Source of the DNA: Gammaproteobacteria bacterium UBA2810
Lineage (GTDB): Bacteria; Pseudomonadota; Gammaproteobacteria; Enterobacterales; Succinivibrionaceae
NCBI GenBank assembly: GCA_002351705.1
Contig: DEHC01000009.1
Coordinates: forward strand, 1-58,431
DNA length: 58,431 nt
Direction: 5' to 3'
Part shown: positions 51,298-58,431 of the stretch, piece by piece
How the letters are laid out: every line of letters starts with the position of its first letter
How positions within the stretch are numbered: position 1 is the stretch's first letter
Made by a program: the position numbers and the translations under genes
The notes under the pieces: generated by a model
What the model was told of the DNA's origin: nothing
Databases searched by the model: none
Seen by the model: only the letters and a program-made list of their open reading frames with translations

Positions 51298-52530
51298 ATG
51301 AAATTTTACAGCTGCCGTGACTGCGGCGGGACAATGGAATGGGACGGCGCGTCGGACTGCCTCAGGTGCCGCAACTGCGGCACGTCAGTTAGCGTTCAGA
51401 AAGCCGCTCCGTCAGGCTGCCACCGCTATGCGGCGCTCCCTGAATTCAGGCGACTCCGGGATCTTGATGAGAAGTCCGTCAGGTGCCCGGGCTGCGGGGC
51501 TGAGGCAAAGACAGACATGAGGACAGTCTCTCTCGTGTGCCCTTACTGCGGGGCAGGAATCGTCCTTGACAGGAGGCAGCTCTCGTTCGCGAGGCCGGAC
51601 GGCACGGCGCGCATCAGGATCAGGGGAGACAGGGTGAGGCAGCTTGTGAAGGAGTGGTGCGCCCGGCATCCGCTCGCGCCTGATCTCACGTCAAAATACC
51701 TTGAGGTCAAGTTCATCTCGCCTCAGTACATCCCGTTCTGGGTGTTCAGCGCGCGCGTCACGGCGAAGTACTCGGGGCGCGGCGGCAGGAACAGGACGGT
51801 GAGGGAGAGGAACGCACAGGGACAGACTGTCAGCAGGACAGCGGTCGACTGGCATCCGATCGATGGGACGGTGAGCGCCGAGCTTGAGAGCTCCGGCGTG
51901 CCGGGAGACCGTGATATTGACGGCAGCTTTTCGGATTTCCTTTACAGCTCGACTCCGCAGGACTCGTTCCGCGCCTGGCAGCCGGAGTATTTCGCGGGGA
52001 GTTGGTCATGCCTTCCCACGGTCCAGGCAGGTGACGCTGAGGCGGCGGCCCATGACGGAATGATCCCGGAGATAAAGCGGCGCACGGTGACTGAGCTCAG
52101 CAGGAAGTGGAGCCATATCGATTTCAGGACCTTCTCCGTGAGCTTCAGCGATACGGCCTGGCGCCTTGTGCAGATCCCCGCGTACTTCGTCATCTGCCGC
52201 TACCACGGCGGCATCTATGTGGAGGCGGTGAACGGCGTGACAGGCGAAATCCGGGGCACCTGTCCCGCGTCGTTCCTCAGGGTCACCGTCTCTTACGCTA
52301 TTGCGGCAGCAGTGATGCTCTCCGTATTCCTATTCGCTGACTACGGGAGCTGCGGCGGGAGGGGCTGCCTCACGGAATCCGGAAGCATCCTCACTGACGC
52401 GCTCATTGCAGCGGTCATTGCGGCAGGAGTCTGGGTCCTCATTTATATTGCGCTCAGGATGAGGGTCCTCGGCACGGATGATCTGAAGAAGAGCCCCTGG
52501 CTCAGGGGGATTATGGAGAAAACCGGGTAA
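51298..52530 (+). CDS. Double zinc-ribbon two-helix membrane protein, paralog 5
   Basis: A 410-residue intact copy, last of the tandem set. It has the first ribbon (YSCRDCGGTMEWDGASDCL, RCRNCG), the second ribbon (RCPGCGAEAKTDMRTVSLVCPYCGAGIV) and VRQLVKEWCARHPLAPDLTSK, the last shared with paralog 2. Then come FISPQYIPFWVFSARV, YSSTPQDSFRAWQPEYFAGSW, LVQIPAYFVICRYHGGIY and two helices (VTVSYAIAAAVMLSVFLFA and TDALIAAVIAAGVWVLIYIAL). It ends LKKSPWLRGIMEKTG. In paralogs 2 and 5 (but not 4) a short stretch near residue 160-185 carries R/N/T-rich sequence (GGRNRTVRERNAQGQTVSRT), suggesting two subgroups. ATG 51298 has GAGGGGGAT upstream. Confidence 0.87.
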   Translation: MKFYSCRDCGGTMEWDGASDCLRCRNCGTSVSVQKAAPSGCHRYAALPEFRRLRDLDEKSVRCPGCGAEAKTDMRTVSLVCPYCGAGIVLDRRQLSFARPDGTARIRIRGDRVRQLVKEWCARHPLAPDLTSKYLEVKFISPQYIPFWVFSARVTAKYSGRGGRNRTVRERNAQGQTVSRTAVDWHPIDGTVSAELESSGVPGDRDIDGSFSDFLYSSTPQDSFRAWQPEYFAGSWSCLPTVQAGDAEAAAHDGMIPEIKRRTVTELSRKWSHIDFRTFSVSFSDTAWRLVQIPAYFVICRYHGGIYVEAVNGVTGEIRGTCPASFLRVTVSYAIAAAVMLSVFLFADYGSCGGRGCLTESGSILTDALIAAVIAAGVWVLIYIALRMRVLGTDDLKKSPWLRGIMEKTG

Positions 52531-52634
52531 GGCTCACCTTGTGCGGGGCGGGGCCTCAGGAGCCTCACGCAGCACGCTCTACCTTCAGGATCCGGCATAT
52601 AGCAGAAAGATGCAAAAGATCCCGCTTCCGGCGC

Positions 52635-52640
52635 TTGACA
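52635..52640 (+). promoter_or_regulatory. Putative leu operon -35 element
   Basis: A perfect TTGACA lies 50 bases before the leader-peptide ATG. A -10 is not clear: the AT-rich TACAAAAATATAG (52655-52667) offers only poor hexamers at suitable spacing. Confidence 0.4.
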
Positions 52641-52689
52641 AGTGAGCAAAAAACTACAAAAATATAGCGAGATTTTTAAGGTGGCAGAA

Positions 52690-52758
52690 ATGATGTCAGC
52701 TATTGTTTCCAAGAATGTTCTCCTGCTAGGCCTGGGCTTTATCGCGCCGGGTCTGTAG
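52690..52758 (+). CDS. leuL: leu operon leader peptide
   Basis: A 22-codon frame, MMSAIVSKNVLLLGLGFIAP-GL, with AAGGTGG 9 bases upstream (AAGG 52678-52681). It contains three consecutive leucine codons of different types (CTC CTG CTA, 52720-52728), then CTG at 52732 and a final CTG before TAG. When Leu-tRNA is scarce the ribosome should stall here and favour an antiterminator over the terminator at 52791. Position, codon content and downstream terminator identify it as the leu attenuator leader. It is too short for routine gene calling. Confidence 0.85.
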   Translation: MMSAIVSKNVLLLGLGFIAPGL

Positions 52759-52790
52759 TTTTTGCTGCCTTTTGACAAGAGAACAATTGA

Positions 52791-52815
52791 ACCCGTGCGA
52801 TGCGCGGGTTTTTTT
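52791..52815 (+). terminator. leu operon attenuator terminator
   Basis: ACCCGTGC (52791-52798) pairs with GCGCGGGT (52802-52809) across loop GAT, followed by a T-run to 52815. It lies between leuL and leuA. GCAAAAAACTAC (52646-52657), just before the leader, is almost complementary to GTAGTTTTTGC (52755-52765) overlapping the leader stop. That pairing may take part in the alternative structures. Confidence 0.85.
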
Positions 52816-52885
52816 ATTTCTGCGGAGCCCGCGCCCGAAGCTGAAGTACGCAGAAACTTAAAGGATGTACAGAGGATATAGAAAA

Positions 52886-54454
52886 ATGTCTGACCGCGTA
52901 ATAATATTCGATACCACGCTCCGCGACGGCGAGCAGGCGCTCAGCGCCAGTCTCAATCCTGAAGAGAAGCTCAAGATCGCGCTCGCCCTCGAGGAGCTCG
53001 GCGTCGATGTCATGGAGGTGGGCTTCCCCATTTCCTCCCCGGGCGACTTCAGCGCGGTGAACACCATCGCGAAGACCGTGAAGAACAGCTGCGTGTGCGG
53101 ACTCGCGCGCGCCGTCGACAAGGACATCATCGCCTGCGCCGAGGCCCTCAAGCCTGCCGAGAACTTCCGCATCCACACCTTCATCGCGACATCTGACATC
53201 CACCTCCAGACCAAGCTCCACAAGACCTTCGACGAGGTCTGCGAGATGGCGGTCCATTCGATAAAGCTCGCGAAGAACTACACCGACAACGTCGAGTTCT
53301 CCTGCGAGGATGCAGGACGCACCTCGGTTGACAACCTCTGCGTCATCATCGAGAAGGCCATCGCCGCAGGCGCGACCACCATCAACATCCCGGACACCGT
53401 CGGCTACAACCTCCCGAACGAGTTCGGCGCCAAGATCAGGGGCATCATCGAGAGAGTTCCCAATATCGACAAGTGCGTCCTCTCTGTCCACTGCCACAAT
53501 GACCTCGGCATGGCAACCGCGAACTCCATCGTCGCCGTCGAGAACGGCGCAAGGCAGATCGAGTGCGCCATGAACGGCCTCGGCGAGCGCGCAGGAAACT
53601 GCTCCCTCGAGGAGGTTGTGATGGTCATGAAGACGAGGAGCGACTTCCTCCACACCGAGACCGGCATCAACACCAGGAAGATTTACCGCACCAGCCAGCT
53701 CGTAAGCAAGATCTGCAACGTGCCCGTAGCGCAGAACAAGGCGATTGTCGGACAGAACGCCTTCTCGCACAGCTCCGGAATCCACCAGGACGGCTTCCTC
53801 AAGAACTCCCAGACTTACGAGATCATCACCCCGGAGAGCATCGGCCTCAACCAGAGCACCCTCCACATGACCTCGCGCTCCGGACGCCACGTCATCAAGA
53901 GCCGCATGGAGAGCATGGGCTACAAGGACGGCAGCTACGATCTCGACAAGCTCTACGCAAGGTTCCTCAAGCTCGCCGACAAGAAGGGCCAGGTCTTCGA
54001 CTACGACCTCGAGGCGCTCCTCTTCTTCTCCGAGCTCGAGAAGAACGAGGACTACTACAAGCTTGACTACCTCTCCGTCCTCTCCGGCGGCTCCGTGCTC
54101 GCCACCGCTAGCGTCAGGATGGACGTAGGCGGGAAGAAGATCTGCGAGGCTGCGACCGGAAACGGCCCTGTCGACGCGGTTTACCAGTGCATACTCAGAA
54201 TCACCGGCGTTGACGCGAAGATCTACTCCTTCGAGATCAAGGCCGGCGGGCAGGGCAAGGACGCGCTCGGCGAGGTTGACATCATCGTCGACTACGAGGG
54301 CCGCAAGTTCCACGGCATGGGACTTGCCACCGACATCATCGAGTCCTCCGCGCGCGCCCTCGTCCACGCCATCAACTCGATTGAGTGCGCGAAGATCATC
54401 CAGGAGAAGAAGGAGCAGGGAGAGCTCCCGGCAGGCGCCGCAGCAGTAAATTAA
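52886..54454 (+). CDS. leuA: 2-isopropylmalate synthase
   Basis: LeuA condenses acetyl-CoA with 2-ketoisovalerate, the committed step to leucine, and is inhibited by leucine. The 522-residue protein (E. coli 523) has the HMGL-like barrel with IIFDTTLRDGEQALSAS, FSCEDAGRTSVD, the metal-binding HCHNDLGMATANS and NGLGERAGNCSLEEV. The leucine-sensing C-terminal domain (about 390-520) contains LATASVRMDVGG and VDIIVDYEGRKFHGMGLATDIIESSA-type sequence. ATG 52886, with AGAGGA 8 bases before it, matches the E. coli start; the in-frame ATG at 52865 has no support. It is the first structural gene of leuABCD, behind the attenuator. Confidence 0.97.
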   Translation: MSDRVIIFDTTLRDGEQALSASLNPEEKLKIALALEELGVDVMEVGFPISSPGDFSAVNTIAKTVKNSCVCGLARAVDKDIIACAEALKPAENFRIHTFIATSDIHLQTKLHKTFDEVCEMAVHSIKLAKNYTDNVEFSCEDAGRTSVDNLCVIIEKAIAAGATTINIPDTVGYNLPNEFGAKIRGIIERVPNIDKCVLSVHCHNDLGMATANSIVAVENGARQIECAMNGLGERAGNCSLEEVVMVMKTRSDFLHTETGINTRKIYRTSQLVSKICNVPVAQNKAIVGQNAFSHSSGIHQDGFLKNSQTYEIITPESIGLNQSTLHMTSRSGRHVIKSRMESMGYKDGSYDLDKLYARFLKLADKKGQVFDYDLEALLFFSELEKNEDYYKLDYLSVLSGGSVLATASVRMDVGGKKICEAATGNGPVDAVYQCILRITGVDAKIYSFEIKAGGQGKDALGEVDIIVDYEGRKFHGMGLATDIIESSARALVHAINSIECAKIIQEKKEQGELPAGAAAVN

Positions 54455-54461
54455 GGACTGT

Positions 54462-54485
54462 CCCCGGGAGCGGTGTTTCCCGGGG
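54462..54485 (+). other. leuA-leuB intercistronic hairpin
   Basis: CCCCGGGA (54462-54469) pairs with TCCCGGGG (54478-54485), followed by CTTTCATG. The 129-base leuA-leuB gap is the only sizeable gap in the operon. The hairpin may reduce or protect downstream message. Confidence 0.55.
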
Positions 54486-54583
54486 CTTTCATGACGGAAA
54501 ATTTCAGAGGTTCCGGGATGCCGGCCGCATCTCCGGAACTTTTTACAGACAAAAAGCTCAAGACAGCTCAAGGAGTGGAATAA

Positions 54584-55675
54584 ATGGCCAAGACGTACAG
54601 AATCGCCGTACTGCCAGGTGACGGCATAGGTCCAGAGGTAATGAAGGAGTCACTCAAGACTCTTGAGGCCGCAGGAAAGCTTCACGGCGTTTCCTTCAGC
54701 TTCACCGAGAAGCCGGTCGGCGGCGCAGCCATCGATCTCACCGGATCGCCGCTTCCCGAGGATACCCTCAGGACCTGCGAGCAGTCTGACGCGATCCTCT
54801 TCGGCTCGGTCGGCGGCCCGAAGTGGGACAAGCTTCCCTCCGACCAGAGGCCCGAGCGCGGCGCGCTCCTGCCGCTGCGCAGCCACTTCAAGCTGTTCTG
54901 CAACCTCCGCCCCGCAAGGATTTATGACGGCCTCAGCTCCCTCTCCCCGCTCCGCGCCGACATCTCCGAGAACGGCTTCGACATGGTCGTCGTAAGGGAG
55001 CTCACCGGCGGAATCTACTTCGGCAAGCCCAAGGGACGCGAGGGAAGCGGCCCGGAGGAGGTTGCCTACGATACCGAGATCTACCACCGCTATGAGATCG
55101 AGCGCATTGCGAGGATCGCCTTCGAGTCTGCCATGAAGCGCAAGAAGAAGGTCACCTCCATCGACAAGGCCAACGTCCTTCAGAGCTCCATCCTCTGGCG
55201 CGAGGTGGTTGCAGAGGTTGCAAAGGACTATCCTGAGGTTGAGCTCAGCAACCTTTACATCGACAACGCCACCATGCAGATTGTGAAGAACCCCGCGCAG
55301 TTCGACATCCTGCTCTGCTCCAACATGTTCGGCGACATCCTCTCCGACGAGTGCGCAATGGTCACGGGCTCCATGGGCATGCTGCCTTCCGCAAGCCTCA
55401 ACGAGCAGGGCTTCGGCCTCTATGAGCCCGCAGGCGGCTCCGCTCCTGACATCGCCGGCAAGAACATCGCAAACCCGGTAGCCCAGATCCTCTCGGGCGC
55501 TCTGATGCTCCGCTACAGCTTCAACGAGGAGGCCGCAGCACGCTCGATTGAGCACGCTGTCGCAGCAGCCCTCGCTGACGGCTGCCTGACCGGCGACCTC
55601 ATCGGCGGCAGGACTGACGTAAAGGCGCTCAGCACCTCCGAGATGGGCGATGAGATTGTGAAGAGAATCCGTTGA
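54584..55675 (+). CDS. leuB: 3-isopropylmalate dehydrogenase
   Basis: LeuB oxidises and decarboxylates 3-isopropylmalate with NAD+ to 2-ketoisocaproate. The 363-residue protein matches E. coli LeuB. It shows IAVLPGDGIGPEVM, FGSVGGPKWD, the substrate arginines of NLRPARIYDGL, VRELTGGIYFGKPKGR, a YDTEIYHRYEIERI catalytic region and DKANVLQSS. The metal-binding NMFGDILSDE and the NAD-binding EPAGGSAPDIAGKNIANP follow. ATG 54584 follows an AAGGAGTGG ribosome-binding site. It is the second gene of the operon, with leuC starting 8 bases after its stop. Confidence 0.97.
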   Translation: MAKTYRIAVLPGDGIGPEVMKESLKTLEAAGKLHGVSFSFTEKPVGGAAIDLTGSPLPEDTLRTCEQSDAILFGSVGGPKWDKLPSDQRPERGALLPLRSHFKLFCNLRPARIYDGLSSLSPLRADISENGFDMVVVRELTGGIYFGKPKGREGSGPEEVAYDTEIYHRYEIERIARIAFESAMKRKKKVTSIDKANVLQSSILWREVVAEVAKDYPEVELSNLYIDNATMQIVKNPAQFDILLCSNMFGDILSDECAMVTGSMGMLPSASLNEQGFGLYEPAGGSAPDIAGKNIANPVAQILSGALMLRYSFNEEAAARSIEHAVAAALADGCLTGDLIGGRTDVKALSTSEMGDEIVKRIR

Positions 55676-55683
55676 GGCACAAT

Positions 55684-57099
55684 ATGGGAAAGACACTCTA
55701 TCAGAAGCTCTTCGACAGCCATATCGTCTGTGAGGAGCCGGGCGAGCTCCCGATCCTCTACGTTGACCGCCACCTCGTGCACGAGGTAACGAGCCCGCAG
55801 GCGTTCGAGGGACTCCGCCAGAACGGCAGGAAGGTACGCCGCACTGACCGCACCTTCGCCACCATGGATCACAATGTCTCCACGAAGTCCACGAGCTTCA
55901 GCGCATGCAGCGAGCTCGGCAGGATCCAGATGGAGACCCTGAAGAAGAACTGCGGCGAGTTCAATGTGCCGCTCTTCGGGCTCGGCTCGGACCGCCAGGG
56001 CATCATCCACTGCGTCGGACCTGAGATCGGAGCGACCATCCCGGGCGTAACCCTGGTGTGCGGCGACTCTCACACCGCGACCCACGGCGCGTTCGGCGCC
56101 CTTGCCTTCGGCATCGGCACCTCCGAGGTCGAGCATGTCCTCGCGACCCAGACGGTCAAGCAGGCCCGCCTCAAGAACATGAAGATCGAGGTCAACGGAA
56201 AGCTCCAGAAGGGCGTTTATCCGAAGGATGTCATCCTTGCCATCATCGCGCGCCTGGGCACCGCCTACGGCACCGGCTACGCGGTTGAGTTCACCGGCGA
56301 CGTCTTCCGCGACATGTCGATGGAAGGCCGCATGACCGTGAGCAACATGGCCATCGAGATGGGCGCCAAGGTCGGCCTCATTGCACCTGACGAGACCACC
56401 TTCGCCTATGTCAAGGACCGCCTCTATGCCCCGAAGGGCGAGAAGTGGGACGAGGCCGTTGAGTTCTGGAAGAAGGAGCTCCACGATGATCCCGATGCGG
56501 TGTTCGACAAGGTCGAGGTCTTCGACGGCAGCGCCATCGAGCCCCAGGTCACCTGGGGAACGAACCCCGGGCAGGGCGGATCGGTCAACCAGCCGATCCC
56601 CGCTCCGGAGGACTTCGCGGATCCCGTGCAGAGGAAGTCCTGCGAGGACGCCCTCAGGTATCAGGACGAGAAGCCCCACTCCGACATCAAGGACATCAAA
56701 GTAGACAACGTCTTCATCGGCTCCTGCACCAACGGCAGGATTGAGGACCTCAGGGTCGCAGCCGAGGTGGTTAAGGGACTCCATGTTCACGAGGGCGTCA
56801 GCGCCATGGTTGTGCCGGGTTCCGTCCCTGTCAGGATGCAGGCCGAGAAGGAAGGCCTCGACAAAATCTTCATCGAGGCAGGCTTTGAGTGGAGGCACGC
56901 CGGCTGCTCGATGTGCCTTGCCATGAACGATGACCGCCTCCCGGAGTTCCATGTCTGCGCCTCGACCTCGAACAGAAACTTCGTCGGGCGCCAGGGCAAG
57001 AACGGCAGGACCCATCTCGTGAGCCCCGCCATGGCAGCCGCAGCAGCCATTGCCGGCCATTTTGTCGACGTAAGGAAGTTCATGGAGGACAAGGAATGA
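55684..57099 (+). CDS. leuC: 3-isopropylmalate dehydratase large subunit
   Basis: LeuC and LeuD isomerise 2- to 3-isopropylmalate. LeuC is the aconitase-type subunit holding a labile [4Fe-4S] cluster. The 471-residue protein (E. coli 466) has TLYQKLFDSHIV, DRHLVHEVTSPQAFEGL, VCGDSHTATHGAFGALAFGIGTSEVEHVLATQ-type sequence and the cluster cysteines. The cysteines are one in IGSCTNGRIEDLR and two in GCSMCLAMN. Gene-internal SNRNFVGRQGKNGRTHLVSP also matches. The start is ATG 55684 (MGKTLYQK); a TTG at 55672 overlapping the leuB stop is less likely. The stop overlaps leuD by four bases. Confidence 0.97.
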   Translation: MGKTLYQKLFDSHIVCEEPGELPILYVDRHLVHEVTSPQAFEGLRQNGRKVRRTDRTFATMDHNVSTKSTSFSACSELGRIQMETLKKNCGEFNVPLFGLGSDRQGIIHCVGPEIGATIPGVTLVCGDSHTATHGAFGALAFGIGTSEVEHVLATQTVKQARLKNMKIEVNGKLQKGVYPKDVILAIIARLGTAYGTGYAVEFTGDVFRDMSMEGRMTVSNMAIEMGAKVGLIAPDETTFAYVKDRLYAPKGEKWDEAVEFWKKELHDDPDAVFDKVEVFDGSAIEPQVTWGTNPGQGGSVNQPIPAPEDFADPVQRKSCEDALRYQDEKPHSDIKDIKVDNVFIGSCTNGRIEDLRVAAEVVKGLHVHEGVSAMVVPGSVPVRMQAEKEGLDKIFIEAGFEWRHAGCSMCLAMNDDRLPEFHVCASTSNRNFVGRQGKNGRTHLVSPAMAAAAAIAGHFVDVRKFMEDKE

Positions 57100-57695
57100 A
57101 AGCATTCGTAAGGGAAACCGGCATAGCAGTTCCTCTTGACGCCGCCAACGTTGATACTGACCAGATTATCCCCAAGCAGTTCCTGAAGTCTGTTACCAAG
57201 ATCGGCTTCGGCAAGCACCTGTTCCACGACTGGCGCTACCTCGATGACGCAGAGAATGAGCCAAATCCTGAGTTCGTCCTCAACGAGAAGCGCTATGATG
57301 GCGCGAAGTTCCTACTTGCGCGCGAGAACTTCGGCAACGGCTCCTCACGCGAGCACGCTCCCTGGGCTCTTGCCGACTACGGATTCAGGGCAATCATCGC
57401 CCCGAGCTTCGCGGACATCTTCTACAACAACTCACTCAACAACGGACTCGTATGCGTGAAGCTCACCGCAGATGAGGTTGACCAGCTCTTCAGGCTCATC
57501 AGATCCGACGACAGCGTCAGGGTGACTGTTGATCTCGAGAAGAAGACCGTCTCGGCAGGAAGCCTTGAGTTCAGCTTCCCGTTTGACGACTTCAGGCGCT
57601 ACTGCATTCTGAACGGCCTCGACAACATCGCGCTCACGCTCCGCCACGAGGATCAGATCAAGGCCTTTGAGAACAGCCAGCCGGCCTGGGTCTGA
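57096..57695 (+). CDS. leuD: 3-isopropylmalate dehydratase small subunit
   Basis: LeuD forms the swivel domain completing the LeuCD active site. The 199-residue protein (E. coli 201) has IAVPLDAANVDTDQIIPKQFLK, LLARENFGNGSSREHAPWAL and FADIFYNNSLNNGL, the three family signatures. It ends in the DDFRRYCILNGLDNIALTLRH segment. It overlaps leuC by ATGA, implying coupled translation in a fixed stoichiometry, and is followed by two hairpins, the second a clear terminator. Confidence 0.97.
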   Translation: MKAFVRETGIAVPLDAANVDTDQIIPKQFLKSVTKIGFGKHLFHDWRYLDDAENEPNPEFVLNEKRYDGAKFLLARENFGNGSSREHAPWALADYGFRAIIAPSFADIFYNNSLNNGLVCVKLTADEVDQLFRLIRSDDSVRVTVDLEKKTVSAGSLEFSFPFDDFRRYCILNGLDNIALTLRHEDQIKAFENSQPAWV

Positions 57696-57714
57696 CAAGG
57701 CTGCTCTGAGCTGC

Positions 57715-57780
57715 TGCCCCGGCCGGTGCCGGGGCATTGTTAGGGGGAGAACGGCATCAGGCCGTCTCCCTCTTTTTTTT
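57715..57780 (+). terminator. leu operon terminator region
   Basis: TGCCCCGGC (57715-57723) pairs with GCCGGGGCA (57728-57736). A second hairpin, GGGAG-A-ACGGC (57745-57755) with GCCGT-CTCCC (57761-57770), is followed by T-C-TTTTTTTT and is the actual terminator. Confidence 0.88.
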
Positions 57781-57938
57781 ATCATAAGATTGTATGTGGG
57801 CTTCATGGCTTTAATCATATACATCGCTTAATAGTTGGAATTTTGTGATGTCATCGAGATGGTGTGGATGAGTCTAAAGCTCAACATAACTAAACTAATC
57901 TCTTTTTATTACACTTAGAATTCACATTAAATGCACAT
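57781..57938. other. AT-rich junction between leu operon and toxin-antitoxin module
   Basis: Base composition drops sharply after the leu terminator. No gene is visible. The change suggests that the following module was acquired from a lower-GC source. No tRNA end or clear direct repeat marking an attachment site was found here. Confidence 0.55.
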
Positions 57939-57975
57939 GAATAGCACTTTAAATTCGATACATGCTGTGCTATTC
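57939..57975 (+). promoter_or_regulatory. Inverted repeat, probable toxin-antitoxin operator
   Basis: GAATAGCAC (57939-57947) and GTGCTATTC (57967-57975) are perfect inverted repeats 19 bases apart, immediately upstream of the antitoxin. Such palindromes are usual binding sites for RelB/DinJ-type autorepressors. Confidence 0.65.
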
Positions 57976-57995
57976 TTAATGGAAGGAGTCAACCA

Positions 57996-58016
57996 ATGAT
58001 GGGGAAATTAATATGA
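57996..58016 (+). CDS. Six-codon leader minicistron overlapping the antitoxin start
   Basis: GGAAGGAG (57981-57988), the best ribosome-binding site in this region, is 7 bases before an ATG that encodes MMGKLI and stops at TGA 58014-58016. That stop overlaps the antitoxin start as ATGA. The antitoxin ATG itself has only GGGGAAA upstream. Translation may therefore be coupled through this minicistron. Expression is unproven. Confidence 0.45.
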   Translation: MMGKLI

Positions 58017-58276
58017 GCGTTTTGCAAAACAGAAGCAATTTGACGATAAGTGTTGATCGTCCAACCAGAGAAGGATTCGCCAAGCTGTGTGAAGGTTTGG
58101 GGCTGTCAATTTCCTCTTGCTTACTTGCATTCATGCGTCAGTCTGTTAGACAGCAGGGTGTTTCATTCAGCTTGGATGAGAACGGGTTTACACCTGCTGA
58201 AGTTGCAGAACTAAAAAGACGTATTGCTGACGCAGAAAAGGGGCATGTGGAAAAGCATGAACTCATAGAGGACTGA
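58013..58276 (+). CDS. RelB/DinJ-family antitoxin
   Basis: An 87-residue antitoxin. Residues 1-50 form a ribbon-helix-helix region of RelB/DinJ type (NLTISVDRPTREGFAKLCEGLGLSISSCLLAFMRQ). The C-terminal part (FTPAEVAELKRRIADAEKG) is the toxin-wrapping helix. It should neutralise the toxin encoded 2 bases downstream and repress the operon at the inverted repeat upstream. Codon use and composition are much more AT-rich than in the leu operon, pointing to recent acquisition. The start at ATG 58013 overlaps a six-codon frame. Confidence 0.82.
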   Translation: MSVLQNRSNLTISVDRPTREGFAKLCEGLGLSISSCLLAFMRQSVRQQGVSFSLDENGFTPAEVAELKRRIADAEKGHVEKHELIED

Positions 58277-58278
58277 TC

Positions 58279-58431
58279 GTGAGAAATTTGGAATGGCAGT
58301 CTGATGCATGGTGTGATTATTTGGAATTACAGAAATACGATAAGGTGCTTTTGAAGAAGGTTAATAACCTCATTAAAGACATCGTGCGAAATGGTTATCA
58401 ATGTAAAGAACTCAAACTTCCCATGTCCCTA
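58279..58431 (+). CDS. Txe/YoeB-family toxin, partial at window end
   Basis: The first 51 codons of a toxin gene from GTG 58279, truncated by the window edge. The fragment LEWQSDAWCDYLELQKYDK, then VLLKKVNNLIKDIVRNGY, follows the YoeB pattern (..W.e.aWddYlyWQ..Dkk..kkiN.LikD..R.pf), a ribosome-dependent mRNA interferase of the RelE superfamily. The catalytic C-terminal His and Tyr lie beyond the window. The gene starts 2 bases after the antitoxin stop. Confidence 0.8.
   Translation, partial: MRNLEWQSDAWCDYLELQKYDKVLLKKVNNLIKDIVRNGYQCKELKLPMSL

Noticed and set aside
52814..54571. 585-residue open frame on the minus strand opposite leuA
   Set aside because: It is a shadow of the GC-rich leuA codons; the plus strand encodes an unmistakable LeuA with all motifs.
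55513..57105. 530-residue minus-strand frame opposite leuC
   Set aside because: Antisense shadow of leuC caused by high third-position GC; it has no recognisable motif.

Overview
The window looks like a chromosome segment of a GC-rich, succinate-forming anaerobic gammaproteobacterium. My best guess is the Succinivibrionaceae, from general knowledge rather than a search. The reasons are the four-gene fumarate reductase operon frdABCD, gammaproteobacterial synteny (dnaB-alr, leuS-lptE-holA-nadD, mutL-miaA, csrA beside tRNA-Arg/tRNA-Ser genes), a MutL without the endonuclease motif, and a classical leader-attenuated leuABCD operon. Arginine AGG codons are common.

Layout. 1-30 kb is mostly core genome: csrA, three tRNA genes on the minus strand, dnaB-alr, dusA, a DUF4136 lipoprotein, ettA, a flavodoxin, the frd operon, psd, a frameshifted threonine-aldolase-like gene, orn, a remnant of a YczE/YitT-type membrane protein, tRNA-Gly, an EAL phosphodiesterase, leuS-lptE-holA-nadD, an L,D-transpeptidase, mutL-miaA, slyD with a very long metal-binding tail, a zinc-ribbon/DUF805/charged-helix fusion and a sugar porter. 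30-52.5 kb is accessory in character: a flavin-reductase-like protein, a YbjN-like protein, an LRAT-fold protein, short tandem and interspersed repeats, the 3' remnant of a DUF4143 ATPase, a 1719-residue DUF4011-helicase-Vsr-like protein (Hhe-type defence candidate), an SPFH protein with a C-terminal zinc ribbon, DUF445, five copies of a double-zinc-ribbon two-helix membrane protein (one frameshifted), an ArsC/Spx-like thioredoxin-fold protein, an Rpn-type nuclease and an HlyD/ABC-2 permease pair lacking an ATPase. 52.6-57.8 kb is leuL-leuABCD. The window ends in an AT-rich RelB/YoeB-type toxin-antitoxin module, cut off by the window edge.

The strongest candidate for something undescribed is the 38.8-52.5 kb stretch. 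An SPFH/zinc-ribbon protein resembling Bacillus YdjI lies upstream of five paralogous zinc-ribbon membrane proteins. The pairing recalls the YdjG/YdjI partners that recruit PspA to membranes, but here the zinc-ribbon partner is multiplied in tandem and no PspA is present. The functional link is inference. No complete insertion sequence, prophage, CRISPR array or rRNA gene was seen.
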